Shown in pieces: positions 57,541 to 64,000 of a stretch of 64,000 nucleotides of DNA. The position numbers and the translations under genes are program-made. The notes beneath the pieces were generated by a model. That model was given only the letters and a program-made list of their open reading frames with translations. It did no database searches and was not told where the DNA came from. Each line of letters begins with the position of its first letter. The first letter of the stretch is position 1. Source of the DNA: Limosilactobacillus viscerum (GTDB lineage: Bacteria > Bacillota > Bacilli > Lactobacillales > Lactobacillaceae); NCBI RefSeq assembly GCF_947387525.1, contig NZ_CANDNW010000001.1, positions 62,001-126,000 on the forward strand, read 5' to 3'.

Positions 57541-58713
57541 TTAATAAATTCCATCGTAAGCCTTTTGGAACAGCTTTACGACGTCTTCCTTGGTACCCTT
57601 CCGTGGGTTAGAGAAGGCGTTACCGTCCTTCAATGCGTTTTCGGCCATCAGTTCGAAGTCTTCTGGCTTTGCACCAATTGCCTTGATTGAGTCAGGAATA
57701 CCAATGGACTTAGCCAGTTCACGCATCCCGTCAATGGACTTGTGAGCAGCTTCCATCGTCGTCATTCCCGTTGTGTCGTAGCCCATGATTTGAGCTAACT
57801 TAGCAAACCGGTCTGGGCAGGCGATAATGTTCCATTCTTCAACTACTGGCAACATCAGTGCACAGCAAACACCATGTGGGGCGTCGTATTGGCCACCCAG
57901 TTGGTGAGCCATTGCGTGAACGTAACCCAGGTTAGCGTTGTTGAAGGCCATCCCAGCAAGCATTTCACCTTCAACCATCTTTGTCCGTGCTTCCACGTTG
58001 TGACCATTAGCAACTGCTTCTGGCAGGTACTTTTGGATAACCTTAATAGCCTTTTCACATTGGCTATCAGTGATGTCGTTGTGGTCAACGGAAACAAATG
58101 GTTCAACTGCCTGAACATAAGCATCCAAACCAGTTGCAGCAGTGGTTGCTTGTGGGATGTCCAGCATCAGCATTGGGTCGTTAAATGATACCAATGGAAT
58201 GTTCCGCCATGAAACAACAACAAACTTCAGGTGTGTTTCTTCGTTGGTAATAACCGCGTGACGGGTCAATTCTGAACCAGTACCGGCAGTGGTGTTAACC
58301 GCCATCAATGGTGGTAATGGCTTATCAAGCGTTTCGATACCAGCCAGCTTAGTGATGTCATCACCGTTAGTCAGGATAATACCAATTCCCTTACCACAAT
58401 CGTGCGCAGAACCACCACCAACAGTAATGATACTGTCACAGTTGTTGTCGAGGTAGATTTGCTTACCTTTCTTGATGTCCCGAATCTTTGGGTTTTCTTC
58501 GGCGCCATTGAAGATGACGTATTCAACGCCCGCTGCCTTCAATGAATCCAGGGTTTGGTCAACCGGGCCGTTCTTGATCTTACCAATGTGGCTACCAGTA
58601 ACAACCAATACCTTGTGCATGTTGAGCATCTTTGCCCGGTCACCAATCTTCTTGATTACACCAGGGCCAAAGAAGTTAACACTAGGCATCAAAAAATCAA
58701 ATTGACGTTCCAT
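57541..58713 (-). CDS. Iron-containing alcohol dehydrogenase, 1,3-propanediol dehydrogenase-like
   Basis: Group III metal-dependent alcohol dehydrogenase of 390 residues. It has the NAD site GGGSAHDCGKGIGI, TTAGTGSELTRHAVI, and metal ligands Asp and His in TGLDAYVQAVEPF and GYVHAMAHQLGGQYDAPHGVCCALMLP. It is close to DhaT-type 1,3-propanediol/lactaldehyde dehydrogenases, which reduce 3-hydroxypropionaldehyde and recycle NADH in Limosilactobacillus. Single gene; upstream repeats at 58758-58790 may regulate it. Confidence 0.9.
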   Translation of the reverse strand: MERQFDFLMPSVNFFGPGVIKKIGDRAKMLNMHKVLVVTGSHIGKIKNGPVDQTLDSLKAAGVEYVIFNGAEENPKIRDIKKGKQIYLDNNCDSIITVGGGSAHDCGKGIGIILTNGDDITKLAGIETLDKPLPPLMAVNTTAGTGSELTRHAVITNEETHLKFVVVSWRNIPLVSFNDPMLMLDIPQATTAATGLDAYVQAVEPFVSVDHNDITDSQCEKAIKVIQKYLPEAVANGHNVEARTKMVEGEMLAGMAFNNANLGYVHAMAHQLGGQYDAPHGVCCALMLPVVEEWNIIACPDRFAKLAQIMGYDTTGMTTMEAAHKSIDGMRELAKSIGIPDSIKAIGAKPEDFELMAENALKDGNAFSNPRKGTKEDVVKLFQKAYDGIY

Positions 58714-58757
58714 TCTTTAACAACCTCTTTCTATCTTAAATGAACAATGCTTATGAT

Positions 58758-58859
58758 TGCACATTTTTCACAAGAGTGCAACTTTTTCACGAGCCATTTT
58801 TGTTGGTTTGTCGCATTATGAGTCACTTTGAAGATAGAAATTGTCGATATTTCTCACAA
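58758..58859 (-). promoter_or_regulatory. Repeat-rich upstream region of the alcohol dehydrogenase gene
   Basis: Two direct repeats, TGCACATTTTTCAC (58758-58771) and TGCAACTTTTTCAC (58777-58790), are spaced 19 bp. Further out, the minus strand has TTGTGAGAAATATCGACAA (58859-58841), an imperfect Rex-like palindrome. Redox control would suit the gene but the match is weak. Confidence 0.4.
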
Positions 58860-58904
58860 GCTTAGGTTAAACGACGGTCCGGACAGTGAAAGGTTCCCAG
58901 CTAC

Positions 58905-59441
58905 CTACTTTAAAAGATTTTCAAATTCAGTTCTTAACAATGCCGCTTCAGCATCATGAGTGTGCAAACGATAGTCCGCGGTTGCTTGTGAATCATTAGG
59001 CATCAAGCTAATCTGAGGGTTAACCGCCATCTGCTTCATCTTTAACCCGGTAACAACTAACCGCATTGCGGCCTGTGCCTGACTACCACCATGGCCGCCA
59101 AAGGTCACCAGGCTAACCGGCTTGCCTTGCCATTCCTTGCCTAAGTAGTCAATTGCGTTCTTTAATACGGCTGGATAACCCCAGTTGTATTGGGGGAAGA
59201 CAAAGACGAAGCCATCATATGACTGGACCAATTCACTCCACTTCCTGGTTTTGGCGTGGGCGTAGAGACCGGTAAATGGGATTTGTGGCTCATCAAGCAT
59301 TGGCAAGTCCACCTTCTTCAGGTCAACCACATCAAATTGAACACTGCTACTCTTCAACAATTGAACCCGCAACCAGTCTGCTACTTGCTTGCTCCGCCGG
59401 TTAGGACGAACGCTACCAACAATAATTGCAACTTTCTTCAT
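58905..59441 (-). CDS. NADPH-dependent FMN reductase family protein
   Basis: A 178-residue flavodoxin-like oxidoreductase: FMN loop IIVGSVRPNRRSKQVADWL, FVFPQYNWGYPAVLKNAIDYLGKEW and FGGHGGSQAQAAMR. Probably reduces quinones, azo compounds or flavins using NAD(P)H. It is the third member of this family in the window, but has no flavinylation motif. Single gene. Confidence 0.9.
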   Translation of the reverse strand: MKKVAIIVGSVRPNRRSKQVADWLRVQLLKSSSVQFDVVDLKKVDLPMLDEPQIPFTGLYAHAKTRKWSELVQSYDGFVFVFPQYNWGYPAVLKNAIDYLGKEWQGKPVSLVTFGGHGGSQAQAAMRLVVTGLKMKQMAVNPQISLMPNDSQATADYRLHTHDAEAALLRTEFENLLK

Positions 59442-59482
59442 TATTGACCAACTCCTTTTTGGTTATGATACTGCTTTTTAGT

Positions 59483-59962
59483 CTACTTATGGTAAGGCAG
59501 GCCATTAATAATCGTAAAGGCCCGGTAAATTTGCTCGCTTAATACCAACCGCATCAGCTGGTGCGGGAGGGTAAACCGGCCAAAGGAGATTTGGGTGTCC
59601 GCCCGTTTAAGGACCGCAGGACTAAGCCCCAGTGAGCCGCCAATTACAAACGTGATGTCACTATGCCCGTAAGTCGTCAGTTGGTTAATCTCCTTGGCAA
59701 ACTCCTCTGAAGTTCGTTCTTTTCCCTTAATCGCAAGGGCATAGACATATTCGCGGTCCTTGATCTTACTGAGGATCCGCTCCCCCTCTTTTGCCATTAC
59801 TTCATCCATCTCAGCCTGACTTAGTGATTCAGGTGCCTTTTCGTCCGGTACCTCAACAATTTGAAATTTACAAAAGCGCCCTAGTCGTTTAGCATACTCC
59901 GCAATTCCCGCTTTAAAATACTTTTCCTTTAACTTACCAACACCGATGATCTTAATGTTCAA
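59483..59962 (-). CDS. rlmH: 23S rRNA (pseudouridine1915-N3)-methyltransferase RlmH
   Basis: SPOUT-class methyltransferase that modifies pseudouridine 1915 in helix 69 of 23S rRNA. Starting at TTG (59962) gives exactly the 159 residues usual for RlmH ([19 protein letters not shown] ... ; knot region [19 protein letters not shown]-terminus [21 protein letters not shown]). The longer frame adds 14 unrelated residues. Its upstream side holds the DnaA-box cluster. Confidence 0.95.
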   Translation of the reverse strand: MNIKIIGVGKLKEKYFKAGIAEYAKRLGRFCKFQIVEVPDEKAPESLSQAEMDEVMAKEGERILSKIKDREYVYALAIKGKERTSEEFAKEINQLTTYGHSDITFVIGGSLGLSPAVLKRADTQISFGRFTLPHQLMRLVLSEQIYRAFTIINGLPYHK

Positions 59963-60460
59963 AATATCCACCGCTTTCCACATATTATCCACAGAGTTAT
60001 CCACAGGCAGTTGATAATCACCACCTGTTTTCCGAATGTTCGTTTCTAAACTAAAAATAAAACCGTTTTCTGAGAGGGGACTTATCCACAGTTGTCCACA
60101 AAAACAATTGTTCGCTGTGGATATCTAAAAGTGCCGGTATATCAATATTTAGAAAGGGAACACCATCTAAATTATCCACTTATCCACCGCCATCCCCGTT
60201 GCCTGTGGATAACTTTCAACAATCAAAAATCCTGTTAAACCGGCATTCTTTACCAGGGTAAAAACTTATCCCCAGTTTTCCACCTACTTATCCACAGAAA
60301 TTGTTAACAGTTTTTCTTTCATAATTCTCTCCTAAAATAACACGGTTCGTTACATTGAAGCAACTCACCGTGGTTAGGTGAATGTTAATTACGAAAAAAT
60401 TATGAATTATTCGTTTTTAAAAGTATAAATTCTGATCTCTTACGTACCTCCCAAGCCCAA
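59963..60460. other. DnaA-box cluster with AT-rich flank
   Basis: Perfect TTATCCACA boxes lie at 59985, 59997, 60082 and 60288 (+) and at 60204-60212 (-). Near boxes are TTGTCCACA 60092, ATATCCACA 60116-60124 (-), TTATCCACT 60172, TTATCCACC 60180, TTATCCCCA 60266 and TTTTCCACC 60276. An AT-rich stretch follows (60297-60450). No ORF fits the interval. It could titrate DnaA, act in initiation control, or be an origin element; genes on both sides are transcribed leftward, which argues against the bidirectional origin itself. Confidence 0.85.
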
Positions 60461-60523
60461 CCTTCCTACCTTTAACCCTTTTTCGGGGAAAGTTTTACAC
60501 AAGCCTTTCATATTTTCATAAAA

Positions 60524-60563
60524 GAAAACGAGCAAGTAAAGTTCTTTCGAACTCCTTGCTCGC
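60524..60563 (-). terminator. Terminator of the pgpA-like gene
   Basis: Minus strand CGAGCAAG / CTTGCTCG stem with inner GTTC / GAAC pairing, followed by TTTTC. Confidence 0.82.
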
Positions 60564-60569
60564 TCCTCA

Positions 60570-61067
60570 CTAAGCATACTTATGTGCAATTTTACCTGAT
60601 ACCGCGGCAACAATTGCGGCTAGCAGGTCATCAATAAAGGCATTGACGTGCTTCCGATCATGGTCGTACTTAGCAATAATGCCTTTCTTTACCCGGTCAA
60701 AGTAGCCAAAATTCGTCGTCCCGATCGTCCCATAAATATTAGCAATTTGGAGGGCTAGTGTTTCATCAACACCAAATACACCAGCATCATTTCTGACAAT
60801 GCTCGAAAGAGGTTCTGCTATCTGGCCGGCCTCAGTCAACCGGTCTAATTCCAACATCACCATCGCATTATTCAACAATTCCCGCTTATGCATTGCATCC
60901 TGCAGATATTCTTGAACCCGGTCCATTGTCAATGTTGGTTCAAATTCAATTTGTGAATTATAGATGATTTCTGCCAGGTCATCCAGGTTAACTCCCCGTT
61001 CTTGCAGGCGGTTAACCACAAATTCATAAGCTTTTGTATCAGGATACTTAAATTTACGATTATTCAT
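60570..61067 (-). CDS. Phosphatidylglycerophosphatase A-like protein (YutG/PgpA family)
   Basis: A 165-residue protein. The C-terminal half carries the PgpA fold segments ETLALQIANIYGTIGTTNFGYFDRVKKGIIAKYD and HVNAFIDDLLAAIVAAVSGKIAH. The N-terminal extension (residues ~1-75) is as in Bacillus YutG. It may dephosphorylate phosphatidylglycerophosphate or act as a related lipid phosphatase; activity is not certain for this Gram-positive branch. Located between the DnaA-box cluster and htrA. Confidence 0.82.
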   Translation of the reverse strand: MNNRKFKYPDTKAYEFVVNRLQERGVNLDDLAEIIYNSQIEFEPTLTMDRVQEYLQDAMHKRELLNNAMVMLELDRLTEAGQIAEPLSSIVRNDAGVFGVDETLALQIANIYGTIGTTNFGYFDRVKKGIIAKYDHDRKHVNAFIDDLLAAIVAAVSGKIAHKYA

Positions 61068-61173
61068 TTTTTCACCGTCCTATTGAAAGATTTAGAGCAA
61101 TTTTACCACTTATCTACTTGGGATACATAAAGAGAAGCTGCCCGGGGTTGTATTATGCAGTATTCCTGTAATA

Positions 61174-61220
61174 TTAAAAAACGGGAAGCTGGAAAGAAAA
61201 TCTTTCCGTCCCCGTTTTCA
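61174..61220 (-). terminator. Terminator of htrA
   Basis: Minus strand AAAACGGGGACGGAAAGA / TCTTTCCAGCTTCCCGTTTTT imperfect stem with T run, right after the htrA stop. Confidence 0.83.
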
Positions 61221-61224
61221 TGGT

Positions 61225-62496
61225 TTAATTATTTTCTTCCTGCTGGCTATTGTCGTTTGATGCCGCCTTTGTTAAGTGCACCGTGACTGTCTGTTGGTTA
61301 CCACCACGATAGAAGGTAATCTTAGTACTGTCGCCAACCTTGTACTTGTACAGGGCAGCACGCAGCTCACTACTATCACTAACCTTCGTGTTGCCAATCT
61401 TGGTAATAACATCGTACTTCTTAATACCAGCGTTATCAGCGGCCGAACCGTCCGCAACCTGGGCAACGACAACCCCCTTCGTTACGCTGCTTGGCAACTT
61501 CAGGATCGTCTTTTGCTGGTCAGAGGAAATATTACTTAAGTCAATCATTCCTAGGCCAAGTGCTGGACGTTCGATGCCCCCCTTCTTAATCAGCTGGTTG
61601 ATGATGCTGACAACTTCATTACTTGGAATGGCAAAACCCATCCCTTCAACAGAGGAACCATCAGTATTGGCAGATAGTTTCATTGAGTTAATCCCAATTA
61701 CTTGACCAGCCATGTTAATCAGTGGACCACCGGAATTACCAGAGTTAATTGCCGCGTCAGTTTGGATAACAGAGGTAATTGTTCCATCCGTACCGGCTTT
61801 TAACGTCCGGTTCTTTGCGGAAATGATCCCCTTCGTTACCGTATTGGCGTACTCACTTCCCATTGGTGAACCAATTGCCAGGACATCTTGACCGGCCTTA
61901 ATTGAGTTTGAGTTGCCAAACGAAGCAACGGTCTTTACATCAGCAGAATTAATCTTTAAGACCGCTAAGTCAGTAGCTGAATCAGAACCGACTAGGCTAG
62001 CATTAACCTTTTTCCCGCTGCTCAGGATTACTTGCAGGGCGTTGGAGCCAGAAACAACGTGGTTATTAGTTACGATGTAAGCCGCATTCCCTGACTTCTT
62101 GTAAATTACACCAGAACCTTCACTGGCCGTCTGTAACTTCCCGCTGTTACTGGACGAGGAACTGCTGCTCCCTTGGCTAGGATCAATAATCCCGAACATG
62201 CTAAGCGCACTGTCACCTTGTTGAATCTTCTGCTTATTAAGCACACTTACCACAGCGCCCTGAACGGAGTCATACGCCTTGGTTGATTCAGTGTTTAAGT
62301 CAGCTTTATTCCCGTTAACCTTTGTCCCACCGGACCGGTTCGAACCAGTTGGTACCCGGGTTGCTGCATTTTCACGGAAGTGCTGAATAACACCGTTAGC
62401 ACCCAGTGAAATTCCACCACCGATTAGACCAGCAACTAAGCCAACCGTTGCGACCTTTACCCAAAAACGGTTACTTCGTGGCTTCTCATCACTCAT
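61225..62496 (-). CDS. htrA: HtrA/DegP family serine protease
   Basis: Membrane-anchored surface quality-control protease of 423 residues. TM helix at residues ~12-32, Ser/Gly-rich linker, trypsin-like domain with His in VTNNHVVSG, Asp in SATDLAVLKI and Ser in NSGNSGGPLIN, then one PDZ domain (~305-405; ALGLGMIDL ... KKYDVITKIGNTKVSDS). It follows walJ in the conserved wal-downstream gene order. ATG after GGAGGAATTG. Confidence 0.96.
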   Translation of the reverse strand: MSDEKPRSNRFWVKVATVGLVAGLIGGGISLGANGVIQHFRENAATRVPTGSNRSGGTKVNGNKADLNTESTKAYDSVQGAVVSVLNKQKIQQGDSALSMFGIIDPSQGSSSSSSSNSGKLQTASEGSGVIYKKSGNAAYIVTNNHVVSGSNALQVILSSGKKVNASLVGSDSATDLAVLKINSADVKTVASFGNSNSIKAGQDVLAIGSPMGSEYANTVTKGIISAKNRTLKAGTDGTITSVIQTDAAINSGNSGGPLINMAGQVIGINSMKLSANTDGSSVEGMGFAIPSNEVVSIINQLIKKGGIERPALGLGMIDLSNISSDQQKTILKLPSSVTKGVVVAQVADGSAADNAGIKKYDVITKIGNTKVSDSSELRAALYKYKVGDSTKITFYRGGNQQTVTVHLTKAASNDNSQQEENN

Positions 62497-62571
62497 TACT
62501 CAATTCCTCCAAATCAATCAGTTATTACCTTTACCATACCGGATAGTTATGAAGAAAACTTGAAATTTACC

Positions 62572-63378
62572 TTACAGGAGCATTAATTTACTTGGCTTTT
62601 CTGGCTCTGCATCGGCTAATTGAAAGTCCTGCCCTACGCCAAAATCATGCTGTTCCATCAAGCTAGCAACGGTTAAGTGTGCCAGTGACCGCATATTATT
62701 GTGCTGGCTCCGGTGGCCAAGAAAGATCTCCTTTGTCCGGTGACCGACCACATCCATCAAGGCATCGGCCCCCTCCTCATTGGAAAGGTGTCCTTCATCC
62801 CCCAGGATCCGTTGCTTCAACGGCCAGGAGTAGGGCCCCATTCGCAGCATTTCGGTATCGTGGTTACATTCCATCAGGTAGGCATCCGCATCCCGGATCG
62901 TCCCCGCAACCCGGTCTGATACATAACCAGTATCAGTCAGGATACAAAAGGTTTTGTTATCGTGGTGAACCTGATAAAACTGTGGCTGGGCAGCGTCATG
63001 GGAAACCGCAAAACTTTCAATATCCATATCACCGAATTCCTTCACCGTATTGGGTGAGAAAAGGAATTTCTGATCTTCTGGAATCTTGCCAACCTTATTG
63101 GCCATCGCCTGCCAGGTTCCTTCATTAGCATAAACCGCCATCCCATACCGCCGGGCTAGCACACCAACCCCGTGACAGTGGTCAGAGTGTTCGTGGGTCA
63201 CAAAGATTGCCTCAACATCCTTAAGTGACCGGTCAATTTCGCTCATCAAATTTTCAATTTTTTTGCCACTCAGGCCGGCATCAATTAAAATCCGGTGGTG
63301 GTTGGTTTCAAGGTAAGTAACGTTACCAGTGCTTCCACTGGCCAGAATACTATAGCGTAACGGATCTTTTTCTGTCAC
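62572..63378 (-). CDS. walJ: MBL-fold metallohydrolase WalJ (YycJ)
   Basis: Cytoplasmic metallo-beta-lactamase-fold protein of 268 residues with the metal motif THEHSDHCHGV, LIDAGLSGKKIENLM, LTDTGYVSD and ECNHD. Genetic work in other Firmicutes links WalJ to coordination of cell division with DNA replication and to 5'-3' exonuclease activity in mismatch repair. It lies 19 bp after walI. Confidence 0.95.
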   Translation of the reverse strand: MTEKDPLRYSILASGSTGNVTYLETNHHRILIDAGLSGKKIENLMSEIDRSLKDVEAIFVTHEHSDHCHGVGVLARRYGMAVYANEGTWQAMANKVGKIPEDQKFLFSPNTVKEFGDMDIESFAVSHDAAQPQFYQVHHDNKTFCILTDTGYVSDRVAGTIRDADAYLMECNHDTEMLRMGPYSWPLKQRILGDEGHLSNEEGADALMDVVGHRTKEIFLGHRSQHNNMRSLAHLTVASLMEQHDFGVGQDFQLADAEPEKPSKLMLL

Positions 63379-63397
63379 TACAAAGTGCTCCTTTTAC

Positions 63398-64000
63398 TTA
63401 TTTAATGCTATCCATGTTGACGGTATCAGGTGACGTCTTCATCACCGTACTGTTAAAGGCGTTAACGTTCAACCGCTGGACCGTCTCCGCAGTCTTTGTC
63501 TTAATTTGTACAACCCAGGTTGGTACGTAGACTGCCTGGTTACGGTTATTCGTCGTCAGCAACTTGGTATAGCCCATAATTGCCCACCGAACTTGCGAAT
63601 TATTTGGAATTTGGTTATGCCGGTAAAGCCAAACTACTGCCCGCTGCTGACTAATTGCTGTCATCCGCTGCTGTAGCGTTGCCGTGTTCTCCAAATACCC
63701 CTGCGTGTAACCAGTCACCTCGTGGTTGCTATTGAGGTGAAAGCGGATCTGGCCGTCACTTGACAGGACCGGTTGACCCTTAACCATCTGGGTATACACA
63801 ACCGTTTTTTTATCTGACAATTGACGATTGTATTGGTAGGCTTCACCGAGCGGCACGTTGCGCGACCGCTTGATTAACCGGTCAAGGCGCTGGTTTGGGT
63901 GTTCAGCACTAACCTTAACCGGGCTGTCAAATTCACTAGTCAGTTGCGTGTTGACGAACCGCGATGTTTGGTTATGCAGCTTGGCCATCTCTTGTTCCAA
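63398..64000 (-). CDS. walI: WalI (YycI) regulatory protein, partial
   Basis: The C-terminal 200 residues of a YycI-family protein; the N-terminus with its membrane anchor lies beyond the window edge. The visible part has the two-lobed YycI/YycH pattern (GQIRFHLNSNHEVTGYTQGYLEN; QRAVVWLYRHNQIPNNSQVRWAIMGYTKLL; YVPTWVVQIKT). With WalH it tunes the essential WalK sensor kinase. This places walRK-walH just outside the right edge. Confidence 0.88.
   Translation of the reverse strand: MEQEMAKLHNQTSRFVNTQLTSEFDSPVKVSAEHPNQRLDRLIKRSRNVPLGEAYQYNRQLSDKKTVVYTQMVKGQPVLSSDGQIRFHLNSNHEVTGYTQGYLENTATLQQRMTAISQQRAVVWLYRHNQIPNNSQVRWAIMGYTKLLTTNNRNQAVYVPTWVVQIKTKTAETVQRLNVNAFNSTVMKTSPDTVNMDSIK

Noticed and set aside
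59963-60460. Calling the DnaA-box cluster the chromosomal origin oriC
   Set aside because: dnaA and dnaN are not present, and genes on both sides are transcribed leftward with no strand switch at the cluster. The canonical order places oriC beyond walR, to the right of the window. Reported as a DnaA-box cluster instead.

Overview
The window looks like chromosomal DNA from a heterofermentative lactic acid bacterium of the Lactobacillaceae, most likely the Limosilactobacillus group. This is inferred from gene content and protein style: T-box serS, maltose phosphorylase with beta-phosphoglucomutase, ClpL, AddAB with AddB of RexB type, a 1,3-propanediol-dehydrogenase-like enzyme and two hydroxyacid dehydrogenases. 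No rRNA, tRNA, insertion sequence, prophage or CRISPR array was seen. Most genes lie on the minus strand. The right end carries the conserved wal-downstream order (walI fragment, walJ, htrA, then pgpA-like and rlmH) read leftward, and a perfect parS site lies at 43533-43548. The window is therefore probably in the origin-proximal part of one replication arm, with oriC beyond the right edge.

Layout. 1-5 kb: serS with its T-box leader, then a three-gene flavin operon of two NADPH-dependent FMN-reductase-like proteins and apbE. The second reductase has a PAS-like domain and an acidic tail carrying four D-A-(T/S)-T-G-A-S motifs that match the ApbE flavinylation signal. 5-13.5 kb: rlmCD, small membrane proteins, an AEC transporter with its MarR regulator and two operators, two SMR exporters, a second MarR with a B3/4-domain protein, and pyrR with a PyrR-type attenuator. 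13.6-22 kb: purA and guaC divergently transcribed, an operon of small alarmone synthetase, response regulator and histidine kinase, a membrane GDPD and an MFS transporter. 22-30 kb: cupin, aldo/keto reductase, the maltose module (permease, GH65 phosphorylase, pgmB), thiolase and a LacI-type regulator.

30-42 kb: addAB, the L-serine dehydratase operon ending in a DUF59/SufT-like gene, and cardiolipin synthase. 42-50 kb: a lipoprotein, glycerate kinase with a GntP permease, a lipase-like hydrolase, and clpL behind a tiny HTH gene. 50-55 kb: a leader peptide with a Tyr-Tyr-Phe-Trp-Phe run and a terminator in front of an aminotransferase and D-2-hydroxyacid dehydrogenase operon, then an Rrf2 regulator and a PadR/DUF1700/DUF4097 module. 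55-64 kb: an orphan beta-class DNA methyltransferase, an L-2-hydroxyisocaproate-type dehydrogenase, an iron-type alcohol dehydrogenase, a flavin reductase, rlmH, a DnaA-box cluster, a pgpA-like gene, htrA, walJ and partial walI.

The most interesting signals are: (1) the cytosolic, multi-site flavinylated reductase next to an ApbE without a signal peptide; (2) the aromatic-residue leader-peptide attenuator; (3) a cluster of at least ten DnaA-box-like sites between rlmH and the pgpA-like gene; (4) a nearly identical structured 3'-UTR element of about 210 bp after guaC and after clpL.
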